Source of the DNA: Bacteroides caecigallinarum
GTDB lineage: Bacteria > Bacteroidota > Bacteroidia > Bacteroidales > Bacteroidaceae
DNA: 64,000 bases
Assembly (NCBI RefSeq): GCF_016902295.1
Contig: NZ_JACJLQ010000004.1
Location: forward strand, 1 to 64,000
Direction: 5' to 3'
Part shown: positions 1 through 7,892 of the stretch, in pieces
Position numbering within the stretch: the stretch's first letter is position 1
Layout: each line of letters starts with the position of its first letter
Notes under the pieces: model-generated
Seen by the model: the letters and a program-made list of their open reading frames with translations, nothing else
Database searches by the model: none
What the model was told of the DNA's origin: nothing
Position numbers and translations under genes: made by a program

Positions 1-77
1 ACTACATTTTAATTTTGAGAAATGCTAAAGCTGATAATCAATGGATTAGTGAAATTATACAGCTAAAAAATAACTAA
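1..77 (+). CDS. C-terminal fragment of an unidentified protein (runs off the left edge)
   Basis: The frame that starts at base 3 stays open for 24 codons and stops at TAA 75-77. It would encode a tail ending in IQLKNN. A hairpin with the form of a terminator follows at 127-171, which fits the end of a real plus-strand gene converging on the serine acetyltransferase gene. The fragment is too short to assign a family, and chance openness cannot be excluded. Confidence 0.35.
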   Translation, partial: YILILRNAKADNQWISEIIQLKNN

Positions 78-126
78 AAATTTTTTTTGGCTATCAAACT
101 TGGGTTAAGATAACTTTTATATATAG

Positions 127-171
127 AAAAATACTCCGGTACCGCCGTAATGGCAGTATCGGAGTATTTTT
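127..171. terminator. bidirectional terminator hairpin
   Basis: The arms AAAAATACTCCG (127-138) and CGGAGTATTTTT (160-171) are perfect inverted repeats, and the inner bases TAC/GTA and GCC/GGC extend the stem. A-tracts and T-tracts flank it on both strands. It lies between the plus-strand gene end at 77 and the minus-strand stop at 190, so it probably serves both. Confidence 0.75.
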
Positions 172-189
172 ACTGTATAGAATATTGAA

Positions 190-1086
190 TCAGTTTTTTC
201 TCTGTACGATGCGTGCTCCGGCAGGTACACTTTCCGTTACCCAGATGTTTCCCCCTATGGTAGCCCCCTTTCCTATCGTGATACGTCCAAGTATGGTGGC
301 ATTGGAATATACCACCACATCATCTTCAAGTATAGGATGTCTTGGTATTCCCTTGATAGGATTGCCGTTTTCGTCCAACGGGAAACTCTTGGCGCCGAGT
401 GTGACTCCCTGATAGAGTTTCACGTTATTGCCTATAATGCATGTAGCCCCTATCACTACACCTGTTCCGTGGTCGATAGTAAAATGATGTCCTATGGTAG
501 CTCCCGGGTGTATGTCTATACCGGTTTCAGAATGAGCCATTTCTGTCATTATTCTTGGAATGAGGGGAACATTCAGTGTGTATAGCTCGTGTGCTATTCT
601 ATAGTTTGTGATAGCCCTTATTATAGGATAACAACAGATTATCTCGCCGAAACATGTTGCGGCAGGGTCGCCGTAGTAGGCTGCTTCCACATCGGTGGAA
701 AGTATGCTTCTTATCTCAGGCATACGACTGATAAACTCTGACGCTAAGCGTGCGGCAGTGTCGCGGCATGGTTCGTCTTTGGTTTCCATTCCGTTGTTTT
801 CTACTCCGAAGCACAGACCAGCCTGTATCTGTTCGGTAAGCAACTCGAACAGTCTTTCCAGATTGACTCCGATATGATAGTTTATGTTCTGGCTGTTGAT
901 ATTCGACTTTCCGAAATATCCAGGAAACAATATTGCCCTCGACAGGTCGATGATTTCTTCCAGGGCTTTTCCCGAAGGTAAAGGCTCTCCGTCCTTATGT
1001 TGGTGGAAAAGTCCGCGGTAAGAGTTGTTGTCCGACAGTTTGTCAACAGTGTCTGTAAGTATGTGCGAATAATCGAATAAAGTCAT
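190..1086 (-). CDS. cysE: serine O-acetyltransferase
   Basis: It transfers acetyl from acetyl-CoA to serine to give O-acetylserine, the precursor for cysteine synthesis in the cytoplasm. The 298-residue protein has a helical N-terminal half followed by a left-handed beta-helix of hexapeptide repeats in roughly the last 110 residues (for example HPGATIGHHFTIDHGTGVVIG), containing the family's DHGTGVVIGATC active-site region. The length fits the Bacteroidetes form, which has a longer N-terminal part than the E. coli enzyme. The start is preceded by a TACTTTTG -7 box. No cysteine synthase gene is adjacent. The cob operon ends 104 bases upstream and appears to be a separate unit. Confidence 0.93.
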   Translation of the reverse strand: MTLFDYSHILTDTVDKLSDNNSYRGLFHQHKDGEPLPSGKALEEIIDLSRAILFPGYFGKSNINSQNINYHIGVNLERLFELLTEQIQAGLCFGVENNGMETKDEPCRDTAARLASEFISRMPEIRSILSTDVEAAYYGDPAATCFGEIICCYPIIRAITNYRIAHELYTLNVPLIPRIMTEMAHSETGIDIHPGATIGHHFTIDHGTGVVIGATCIIGNNVKLYQGVTLGAKSFPLDENGNPIKGIPRHPILEDDVVVYSNATILGRITIGKGATIGGNIWVTESVPAGARIVQRKN

Positions 1087-1114
1087 ATTGTCTTAATATC
1101 TATTGTAATACAGG

Positions 1115-1122
1115 CAAAAGTA
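1115..1122 (-). promoter_or_regulatory. putative -7 promoter box of cysE
   Basis: On the minus strand this reads TACTTTTG, matching the Bacteroidetes -7 consensus TAnnTTTG. It lies 29 bases before the cysE start. No clear TTTG -33 element is present at the expected spacing. Confidence 0.5.
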
Positions 1123-1190
1123 AACTATATTTTCTTATTTTGATAATAAAATGAACTTTTTTTGAATGAAATAATTGTTATTTGTTTTTC

Positions 1191-2135
1191 CTAAAGGATA
1201 ACAGGCAACAAATGGACAACAAGTATTATGCCTGTCATCATGTATTCCGACAATATGTTTATTCTTATTGCTTTTGTTGCGTCACCCAGGGTGAATATAC
1301 GTTCTGTGGTACCTATAAACGGTTTGTAAACCATTTCGCCAAAATAGGAATGTGGCCCTCCGAAACGGCAATCCAGTATTCCTGCCAATGCCGCTTCAGG
1401 ATAACCGGAGTTGGGACTGGCATGACATTTTCCGTATTTTGTTACGAATTTTATCAGACTTGGTTTCCCGGACGCCATTACCATGAGTAATGCAGTAAGC
1501 CTTGCAGGAATGTAGTTTGCTACATCGTCGATATGTGCAGCCCAACAGCCGAAGTCTTTGTATCTCTCGTTTTTGTATCCTATCATTGAGTCGAGGGTAT
1601 TTATCATCTTGTAGGTCATAATACCAGGTACCCCCAACAGACAGAACCAGAAAAGAGGAGCTATAACTCCGTCGCTAAGATTTTCCGCCAGTGTTTCCAG
1701 TGCGGCGGTACGAACTTCCTGGGCAGTCAGTTGGGATGTGTCGCGGCCAACGATACGTGATACTTGTGTACGTCCCTTTTCCAGTGATCTGTCAATGGCT
1801 GCAAATACCATTCTGACTTCATTGATAAGTGTTTTTCCTGCCAGACAGAAAAATACGGCAATGCTCGACACTGTTACTCCTATTGTATTATGAAACGAAT
1901 ACAGTACGTCAATAGCCAGCCATGAGATACAGAATACGGCTATGACCAGAAACAGTGCCGTTAGTGCTCCTTTAAGTTTCTTGTGTTCGCCTTTATTGAG
2001 TCTTTTTTCAAAGAAATGTATTGTCTTTCCGAAGCCTACTACGGGATGTGGCAGCCACATCGGATCGCCTAAGATTTTGTCTAATATAATACCGGCAATA
2101 AACGGAATGACAAATACTAGAAGTTGTATATCCAT
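1191..2135 (-). CDS. cbiB: adenosylcobinamide-phosphate synthase (CbiB/CobD type)
   Basis: This integral membrane protein attaches the aminopropanol-phosphate arm to adenosylcobyric acid during cobalamin synthesis. The 314-residue sequence opens with a hydrophobic segment followed by the family motif DKILGDPMWLPHPVVGFG. The central part carries LSDGVIAPLFW and NTLDSMIGYKNERY, and the last 20 residues form another membrane segment. Its start overlaps the end of the upstream aminotransferase-like gene by 19 bases, which supports translational coupling. It is the last gene of the cob operon. The symbol follows the Salmonella naming; Pseudomonas uses cobD for this enzyme. Confidence 0.93.
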   Translation of the reverse strand: MDIQLLVFVIPFIAGIILDKILGDPMWLPHPVVGFGKTIHFFEKRLNKGEHKKLKGALTALFLVIAVFCISWLAIDVLYSFHNTIGVTVSSIAVFFCLAGKTLINEVRMVFAAIDRSLEKGRTQVSRIVGRDTSQLTAQEVRTAALETLAENLSDGVIAPLFWFCLLGVPGIMTYKMINTLDSMIGYKNERYKDFGCWAAHIDDVANYIPARLTALLMVMASGKPSLIKFVTKYGKCHASPNSGYPEAALAGILDCRFGGPHSYFGEMVYKPFIGTTERIFTLGDATKAIRINILSEYMMTGIILVVHLLPVIL

Positions 2136-3130
2136 TCTTTTATAGCGTTTATCAGTTTGTTGTTTTCATCGGGTGTCTGTATGGCTATACGGAAATAACT
2201 GTTGTCAAGTCCGTCGAAGTTTGATGCGTCACGGATAAGTATTCCGTGATTGCATGCAAGATATTCTTTTAATGCTCTGGCATTTCCGAAACGCAGTCTG
2301 ATGAGCATATAGTGTGTGTCGGATGTCCACGGTTCAAGCACTCCAAGTTTTTCAAGTTCGGACGCTACACGTTCACGCTCTTCCAACAGAGCATTGAGGT
2401 TTAGTTCATATTCCGGTTTATGTTTCAGTAAGTAAATTCCTGCCGATATGGCTAGTGAATTTACTGACCATGGTTTGACGAACGACCTTATCCGGCTTAT
2501 TATTGTCGGATGGGCTGTTATGTATCCTATTCTCAGTCCGGGAACCGCAAATTGTTTGGTAAGAGAATGCAGGAGTACGATATTATGATGTTCCAGTGAG
2601 TCGTTAGGATTGAAAAGTCTCTTAGGTGTAAATGCCTCATATGACTGGTCTATTATGAACAGTTTGCCCGGATATCTATCTGCAAGTATTGTAATTCTTT
2701 CTTTGTCGTATGCTTCGCCCGTTGGGTTATTAGGGTTACATATCCATATTATTGAAGCCTCATCAGGCATTGTTTCCAGTGTGTAGAACTTGATAAGGCG
2801 GTGCGAATTCAGAATACATGCATCGGCATATTCGCTGAATGTTGGTACAAGTATGGCAGAACTGCTGTCCCTATACGCCTGTGCCAAAAGGTATATCGCT
2901 TCTGTTGCCCCATTTGTTGCGCATACCATTTCTTTGTCGATGCCATGTGTCTCAGCTATGGCTTTTTCAAGAGAATAAGGTTGAGGTTCCGGATATGTCA
3001 TTATATTTTGCATTACTCCTGAAAGATGGGCATACAATCCGCTGTGGTCAACATGTGAATAAACATTCGAGCTGAAGTTTATTTTTATATTGCTATAGTT
3101 ATATAAATCGTCTCCGTGTCCGTTTATCAT
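2117..3130 (-). CDS. cobD: threonine-phosphate decarboxylase (PLP-dependent, CobD-type)
   Basis: This enzyme belongs to the histidinol-phosphate aminotransferase fold (class I/II). It is expected to decarboxylate threonine phosphate to the aminopropanol phosphate that CbiB attaches. The 337-residue sequence shows the substrate motif NPNNPTG (about 132-138), DQSYEAF, and the pyridoxal-phosphate lysine in HSLTKQF (K192), followed by PGLRIGY. HisC is the main alternative by sequence, but the position between cobC and cbiB with overlapping reading frames makes the cobalamin role far more likely. The symbol follows Salmonella usage. Confidence 0.88.
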   Translation of the reverse strand: MINGHGDDLYNYSNIKINFSSNVYSHVDHSGLYAHLSGVMQNIMTYPEPQPYSLEKAIAETHGIDKEMVCATNGATEAIYLLAQAYRDSSSAILVPTFSEYADACILNSHRLIKFYTLETMPDEASIIWICNPNNPTGEAYDKERITILADRYPGKLFIIDQSYEAFTPKRLFNPNDSLEHHNIVLLHSLTKQFAVPGLRIGYITAHPTIISRIRSFVKPWSVNSLAISAGIYLLKHKPEYELNLNALLEERERVASELEKLGVLEPWTSDTHYMLIRLRFGNARALKEYLACNHGILIRDASNFDGLDNSYFRIAIQTPDENNKLINAIKEWIYNF

Positions 3131-3160
3131 TTTTGGTTGTTTTATTATTTGAGAATATCA

Positions 3161-3688
3161 TTATAGTTCAAACTCGGCTACACTGCCGTATGGAGGGACA
3201 AATTCGAATGCTTTGCTCATTTCGGTCATTCCTGTATATACTTGTGTGCATACCAATATTCCTCCGTGTGCAAAAAGCAGTACATTTCCTGTTTCTTCCT
3301 TTTTAAGTTCTTCCAGAAACTGTGTCACTCTGCCATAAAGGTCAATGAATGACTCTCCACCTGTAGGACGTACGTGTATGAAATCGTTGAACCAGTCTTG
3401 CAACCGTGGGTCTATAATGCTGTCGAAAGGTTTCATCTCCCATTCGCCAAAGTTTATTTCCATTATTCTTTTTTCCTTTATGGCATTTTCAAAACCGCAG
3501 AAAGAAGCCAGTCTGGTACATCGAGATAAGGGACTGGTATAGACTTTATCGAAATGCAGACCGTCCAGTTTCTGTTTTACAGCCTCGGCTTCTTCATTGA
3601 ATGTGTTTCGCAAAGGTATGTCTGTATGTCCGTAGCATGTACCTTGTGGTACATCAACCGATGTATGTCTTGCTATGTATAGTTTCAT
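3161..3688 (-). CDS. cobC: alpha-ribazole phosphatase (histidine phosphatase family)
   Basis: It removes phosphate from alpha-ribazole 5'-phosphate (or from cobalamin phosphate) late in nucleotide-loop assembly. The 175-residue protein starts with the histidine phosphatase motif ARHTSVD, in which H replaces the usual RHG context as RHT. It also carries SPLSRC, NFGEWE, a GES segment and the second catalytic histidine in LLFAHGGIL. The size and motifs match cobC rather than phosphoglycerate mutase. It sits 12 bases after cobS and 30 bases before the decarboxylase gene in the same operon. Confidence 0.88.
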   Translation of the reverse strand: MKLYIARHTSVDVPQGTCYGHTDIPLRNTFNEEAEAVKQKLDGLHFDKVYTSPLSRCTRLASFCGFENAIKEKRIMEINFGEWEMKPFDSIIDPRLQDWFNDFIHVRPTGGESFIDLYGRVTQFLEELKKEETGNVLLFAHGGILVCTQVYTGMTEMSKAFEFVPPYGSVAEFEL

Positions 3689-3700
3689 CTGTATATATTG

Positions 3701-4438
3701 TTAAGTTAGTGCTGCCATTGTAAGAAGAAAACCAAGTTCGGACAGTAAGAAAACAGCTCCGCAACAGTCGCCGGTATATCCGCCTATTTTCTTTTTCAGA
3801 TATAGTATCAGGAACATGAATATTGCAACGGGAGTTATCAGTGCCCATACGTATTCCAGCGGGAAGAAATACAGTGGAATAATTCCTCCGGCCAATGATA
3901 TGAGTTTTTCTTTTATGCTCATTCCCGAATAAACAACTTTGGCTTTACTTTCTGCTTCATTGCGAGCATAAGGAAGCAGATTTATTATATGTCCGCAAAC
4001 AAACTTGCAGAAAGTATCGCCGCATAGTAGTGTTGCAGGTATTACTTCCTTTGGTAATGATGACAATACAGAGTAAACAGTCAGATAATATAAAATCAAA
4101 GCAAGCACTCCGTAGCTGCCAATGTGTGAGTCTTTCATTATTCTGAGTATTCCTGTCTTGTCTCTTCCCCCTCCCATACCATCGAAAAAATCTGCAAATC
4201 CGTCTTCATGCAAGGCTCCGGTTATCATGATTCTTGATATCAGGGCAAGTATTACGGATATCTCTATGTTGAATAAATGAGAGGCACCCCAAAACACGAG
4301 TGCCATTGCTCCGCCTATTATCCATCCGCTGAAACTCCAGTAGCTTACAACGTGCTTGAAACTTTCTTCCGGAACTGTCTTTATTTTCCAAAATGGAAGC
4401 CGTGTAAAGAACATTAGTGCTGCAAGTATGTTGTTCAT
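3701..4438 (-). CDS. cobS: adenosylcobinamide-GDP ribazoletransferase (cobalamin synthase)
   Basis: This inner-membrane enzyme joins adenosylcobinamide-GDP to alpha-ribazole (phosphate) to form cobalamin (phosphate). The 245-residue protein has the family's acidic motif DGFADFFDGMGGG and several strongly hydrophobic helices, with GGYTGDCCGA near the C-terminus. It lies 9 bases after cobT and 12 bases before cobC, so the nucleotide-loop genes form one tight transcription unit. Confidence 0.94.
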   Translation of the reverse strand: MNNILAALMFFTRLPFWKIKTVPEESFKHVVSYWSFSGWIIGGAMALVFWGASHLFNIEISVILALISRIMITGALHEDGFADFFDGMGGGRDKTGILRIMKDSHIGSYGVLALILYYLTVYSVLSSLPKEVIPATLLCGDTFCKFVCGHIINLLPYARNEAESKAKVVYSGMSIKEKLISLAGGIIPLYFFPLEYVWALITPVAIFMFLILYLKKKIGGYTGDCCGAVFLLSELGFLLTMAALT

Positions 4439-4447
4439 GTCTGCTTG

Positions 4448-5488
4448 TCAAAAATATTTTGTTATAGACGCATTGCTGAAATTATCCATCTCGTTAATCA
4501 TTCTCACTGCCGAGTCGATTATAGGATATGCACATACTGCTCCGGAACCCTCTCCCAGCCTCAGAGAAAGACTTAGTATAGGTTTTGCGTTCATATAATC
4601 CAGAATTAGCTTGTGTCCGCTTTCGTCGCCTACATGTCCGAAAATAGCATAATCTTTAACGTTTAGGTTTATCATGGAAGCTGCAAGGATACAGTTTGTC
4701 ATTATAAAACCGTCCACAAGTATAATCATCCTTAGTTCAGCGGCACGGAGCATACCTCCTACTGCCATTACCATTTCGTATCCTCCAAAACGTTTCATAA
4801 CGTTTTCTACAGTATATTCGTCTTTGAAGTTGTCGAGAGCCTGTTTCAAGACATTGTATTTGTGGTTTATTCCTGCATTGTCAAGCCCGCTTCCTGCGCC
4901 TACACATTGTTTTAACGGAATATTAGTGAAGCATGTCATCCAGAGTGATGAAGCCGAGGTGTTTCCTATTCCCATTTCGCCGAAACTTACAATGTTGCAT
5001 CCGTCGTTATAGGCATTTGTAACACATTCAGCTCCGTATGTCAGACATTTTTCCATTTCTTCCACGGTCATTGCATCTCCGTGCAGGAAATTTCTTGTAC
5101 CACGGTTTATTTTCCTGTCTATTATTCCTTTATCTTTGGGTAAATCATAGTCAACACCTGAATCAACGATAACGAACTTGAATCCATGTTGTCTGCACAG
5201 GAAGTTGATACCTGCTCCTCCGTGCAGGAAATTGCTTATCTGTTGCCATGTTATTTCCTTTGGAGACAGGCTCACCCCCTCTTCCACTATACCGTGGTCG
5301 GCAGCAAAAAGTATGTTATGAGGATTTTTAAGTTGAGGTTCGGTTGTTTCCTGAATCATGCAAATTTGCAGTGCCAGTTCTTCAAGTCTTCCTAGAGAGC
5401 CTTTAGGCTTTGTAAGGTTGTTTATTTTGTTTACGGCTTTTTCTTCCAGACTCTTGTTTGCCGTAAGTTTGATGTTAAAGTTTATCAT
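4448..5488 (-). CDS. cobT: nicotinate-nucleotide--dimethylbenzimidazole phosphoribosyltransferase
   Basis: It activates the lower-ligand base of cobalamin by forming alpha-ribazole phosphate from nicotinate mononucleotide. The 346-residue sequence has the N-terminal [13 protein letters not shown] motif, [36 protein letters not shown] and, near the C-terminus, [10 protein letters not shown] containing the catalytic glutamate of the family. All expected motifs are intact. The cobU stop is immediately upstream, with a one-base gap. Confidence 0.95.
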   Translation of the reverse strand: MINFNIKLTANKSLEEKAVNKINNLTKPKGSLGRLEELALQICMIQETTEPQLKNPHNILFAADHGIVEEGVSLSPKEITWQQISNFLHGGAGINFLCRQHGFKFVIVDSGVDYDLPKDKGIIDRKINRGTRNFLHGDAMTVEEMEKCLTYGAECVTNAYNDGCNIVSFGEMGIGNTSASSLWMTCFTNIPLKQCVGAGSGLDNAGINHKYNVLKQALDNFKDEYTVENVMKRFGGYEMVMAVGGMLRAAELRMIILVDGFIMTNCILAASMINLNVKDYAIFGHVGDESGHKLILDYMNAKPILSLSLRLGEGSGAVCAYPIIDSAVRMINEMDNFSNASITKYF

Positions 5489-5489
5489 A

Positions 5490-5996
5490 TCATTTAATTT
5501 TCATAGGTATTCCACTTACCATAAGAATTACTTCATCGGCTTTCGACGCAATATACTGGTTTGCCCATCCCAAAAGGTCGGTAAACATACGCTGTACTTT
5601 GTTTTCCGATGTCCCTCCCATTCCAATCTCGTTTGTTACGAATATGAAAGTTGCGTCTTGTGATGTGAACTTGTCAAATTCAGTTTTTACCATTTCCAGG
5701 GATTTCTCTATATCCTGTGTCTCAAAATAGAAATTAGTACACCACAGTGTTATGCAGTCCACTACCGCTACCCTGTCCGTAATATCAATATTTCCCAGAT
5801 ATTTTTCTTCTTCTATATTTGTCCAGTTCCTGCCTCTGCCTTGCTGATGCCGTTTCACTCTTTCCCTGAATTCGTCATCCCATATGTGTGCCGTAGCTAC
5901 ATAAACCGGATTTTCTGACAGTGATAGTGCAAGTCGTTCGGCATATGAGCTTTTACCAGAGCGCTGGCCGCCGGTTACAAGTATTATTTTTCCCAT
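5490..5996 (-). CDS. cobU: adenosylcobinamide kinase / adenosylcobinamide-phosphate guanylyltransferase
   Basis: This bifunctional cytoplasmic enzyme phosphorylates adenosylcobinamide and then adds GMP, giving the substrate of CobS. The 168-residue protein begins with a P-loop, [12 protein letters not shown], followed by [22 protein letters not shown] and [11 protein letters not shown], as in the family. It is the first gene of the minus-strand cob operon. The upstream region (5997-6152) was inspected for a cobalamin riboswitch and none was recognised. Confidence 0.94.
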   Translation of the reverse strand: MGKIILVTGGQRSGKSSYAERLALSLSENPVYVATAHIWDDEFRERVKRHQQGRGRNWTNIEEEKYLGNIDITDRVAVVDCITLWCTNFYFETQDIEKSLEMVKTEFDKFTSQDATFIFVTNEIGMGGTSENKVQRMFTDLLGWANQYIASKADEVILMVSGIPMKIK

Positions 5997-6099
5997 AATT
6001 TATGACATCGTCTTTTCTAACGGGGTATAAAGGTATATAAAATAACCCAAAAGCTCTCTAAATTATATCATAATTAGGTTAAACTGGGTGTTTCGTGCA

Positions 6100-6128
6100 T
6101 TGTAGCATTCTGAAATGCTGTATTTTTG
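6100..6128 (+). promoter_or_regulatory. promoter with an inverted repeat between its -33 and -7 boxes
   Basis: A TATTTTTG box (6121-6128) matches TAnnTTTG, and TTG (6100-6102) lies 18 bases upstream as a possible -33 element. Between them sits a perfect inverted repeat, AGCATT (6104-6109) CTGA AATGCT (6114-6119). The position suggests an operator that would block RNA polymerase, but this is inferred from placement only. Confidence 0.5.
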
Positions 6129-6152
6129 TATCAGATTAATACATTAACAATT

Positions 6153-6287
6153 ATGCCGATAAAGAAGAATAACAATCCCTTTGCTTTTAAAGCCAAGCAG
6201 AATGCAAAAAAGAAAAGTAGCGGTAAACGTGTAGGAAAGTCAAAACCGGAAAAGGCCAACAATCAGTTAAACAGGCGTGTGAAATAA
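6153..6287 (+). CDS. 44-residue very basic protein of unknown function
   Basis: The frame from ATG 6153 to TAA 6287 encodes 44 residues with 12 Lys, 3 Arg and only one acidic residue. It starts MPIKKNNNPFAFKAKQ and ends NRRVK. There is no membrane segment or signal peptide, so a nucleic-acid or ribosome-associated role is possible but not shown. Support for a real gene comes from the TATTTTTG box 25 bases upstream, the compositional bias, and the hairpin just after the stop codon. It is transcribed divergently from cobU. I do not recognise a named family. Confidence 0.65.
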   Translation: MPIKKNNNPFAFKAKQNAKKKSSGKRVGKSKPEKANNQLNRRVK

Positions 6288-6291
6288 AAAA

Positions 6292-6331
6292 ATGATACGA
6301 TACATGAATGGGCCTGGCATGATCGTATCAT
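6292..6331 (-). terminator. terminator of the secreted-protein gene
   Basis: ATGATACGAT (6292-6301) and ATCGTATCAT (6322-6331) form a perfect 10-bp stem, extended inward by CATG/CATG. On the minus strand a run of T follows, so it most likely ends transcription of the gene at 6374-7024. It may also cap the small plus-strand gene. Confidence 0.7.
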
Positions 6332-6373
6332 GGATGTGATATGGTATTTATTAGAAGTTTCCGTAGTTGATAT

Positions 6374-7024
6374 TTATTTCTTAATGCTTTTTATCACAGT
6401 AGAAGCTATTTTTGATGAACTCTTACGGCTAGCCTTGCTCAATTTGTCTGCCTTTTCGAGGTTCATGCAAGTGAAATAGTTATTTCCCTTTGTGATTTCT
6501 TTCTGGTTTTTGTCATACAGAGAGTAACTTACAAAGTGGAAAAGTGTTCTTAGAGGCTTTTCCTGCCATTTCAAATAGTGCTGATTCAAGAACAGTACAT
6601 AGTCGGCGTTTGAGGCATCAATAAGTCGATGATATTCATTATTGTCGATACTGCTGAGGTCGATATATCTTTCTTCCTCCTCCCCTTTCAGCTGAATGTC
6701 GTCTATGATTTCGTTTATCTCGGATGAAACAACCGGGGAAACAAACGTATAATCCTTGTCTTTGTTTGACTGGATAATGTTGTTTGTGATAATCTTGTTA
6801 TAAGTGTAGCTGATACTGTCGGTTGGTATCCCTGTTTCTTCTGTAATCATACTTTGTGGAAAGTAGTTTGAGTTTACGTTATCCAGACCGATGACAAGTA
6901 CCTTCTTGGTAGAAACATTGCTGTTTTCGTTTACATAGTCTTCTGCATTTGCAGATAGTGAGAGTCCCAATACAGATAATCCAAAAATAATACCTTTGAA
7001 AATTGTTGTTTTCATCTCTTTCAT
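6374..7024 (-). CDS. secreted protein of unknown function
   Basis: The 216-residue protein has an N-terminal signal peptide (charged start, hydrophobic core FGLSVLGLSLSANA, cleavage after ANA near residue 27), so it is exported to the periplasm or beyond. The mature part is rich in Asn, Ser, Lys and Glu, with KKVLVIGLDNVNSNYF near the start and DYVLFLNQHYLKW further on. No catalytic motif is evident. A second ATG three codons downstream is an equally possible start. It stands alone, with terminators on both sides (6292-6331 and 7045-7074). Confidence 0.7.
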   Translation of the reverse strand: MKEMKTTIFKGIIFGLSVLGLSLSANAEDYVNENSNVSTKKVLVIGLDNVNSNYFPQSMITEETGIPTDSISYTYNKIITNNIIQSNKDKDYTFVSPVVSSEINEIIDDIQLKGEEEERYIDLSSIDNNEYHRLIDASNADYVLFLNQHYLKWQEKPLRTLFHFVSYSLYDKNQKEITKGNNYFTCMNLEKADKLSKASRKSSSKIASTVIKSIKK

Positions 7025-7044
7025 GTTTTAATTTCACGATACAA

Positions 7045-7074
7045 AAATAGGGATGCAATATTACATCCCTATTT
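7045..7074 (-). terminator. terminator of the TonB receptor-phosphodiesterase pair
   Basis: AAATAGGGATG (7045-7055) and CATCCCTATTT (7064-7074) form a perfect 11-bp stem. On the minus strand a TTTTTG run follows. It lies 21 bases past the phosphodiesterase stop. Confidence 0.8.
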
Positions 7075-7094
7075 CCTAAGTGTTATGTTTTTGT

Positions 7095-7862
7095 TTAATT
7101 CTTGTTACTTGCAAGTCCGGCAGCCTCTACAGGATGGTCTGTAGTGATATAATCAACATTCAGTTTGAGCATGTTTTTAATGTCTTCTGTATTGTTGACT
7201 GTCCATACATTCACTTTCATGCCTAAATCGTGTGCCTCTTTTACCCATTCAGGTTTTTTCTCGAATACTTTGTAATGATAGTCTATACCATTTATTCCCT
7301 TTTCCTTAAGCTCTTTAGGCGAGATATCCCCCTTCAGATATGCTATCTCGGATTCTGGAGTTAGTTGTGCTAGGGTCTCACAAATGTATTTGCTGAATGA
7401 AATGTATTCCACTTGTTTTTCCATTCCTGCTTCCTTTACCATTTTAACGGCTTTCTCTGAAATTTCCTTTTCCTGTTCTTTTGTCTTGTGAGGCTTGATT
7501 TCCAGTATCATCTGTATATCCTTTAATTTCTTTCCTTCTGCAAGATATTCTTTCAGTGTCGGGATTTTTTCTCCGTTCTTCAGCTTTATTCCGTTAAGTT
7601 TGCTGTAAGGAACTTCGGCAATTGTTATTCCGTTTACGTTGTCATCGTGGTTCACTACAATTACTCCATCACCTGTGAGCTGAACATCAAATTCCGAACC
7701 GTAAACTTTTGCTTCTGCTGCTTTCTTCAGTCCGGTAATTGAGTTTTGGGCAGAATTCTCTGTTTTCCAGTATCCGCGATGAGCTATTATCTGTGTCTGT
7801 GCCTGTGCAGTGTAAGTCATGAATGCCAGTGTGCATCCCAAAAGAATGTTTTTAAGTTCCAT
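7095..7862 (-). CDS. exported glycerophosphodiester phosphodiesterase
   Basis: It is expected to hydrolyse glycerophosphodiesters to glycerol-3-phosphate and an alcohol. The 255-residue protein has a signal peptide (cleavage after TAQAQ near residue 22) and then the GDPD TIM-barrel signature: IIAHRGYWKTENS, GSEFDVQLTGDGVIVVNHD, ILEIKPH, and near the end VNVWTVNN and ITTDHP. The catalytic His and the metal-ligand Glu and Asp residues of the family are present. It follows the TonB receptor by 30 bases, and a shared terminator suggests one operon. Location is probably periplasmic. Confidence 0.92.
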   Translation of the reverse strand: MELKNILLGCTLAFMTYTAQAQTQIIAHRGYWKTENSAQNSITGLKKAAEAKVYGSEFDVQLTGDGVIVVNHDDNVNGITIAEVPYSKLNGIKLKNGEKIPTLKEYLAEGKKLKDIQMILEIKPHKTKEQEKEISEKAVKMVKEAGMEKQVEYISFSKYICETLAQLTPESEIAYLKGDISPKELKEKGINGIDYHYKVFEKKPEWVKEAHDLGMKVNVWTVNNTEDIKNMLKLNVDYITTDHPVEAAGLASNKN

Positions 7863-7892
7863 AATATTTATTGTTTAATATATCAGTTTTTA

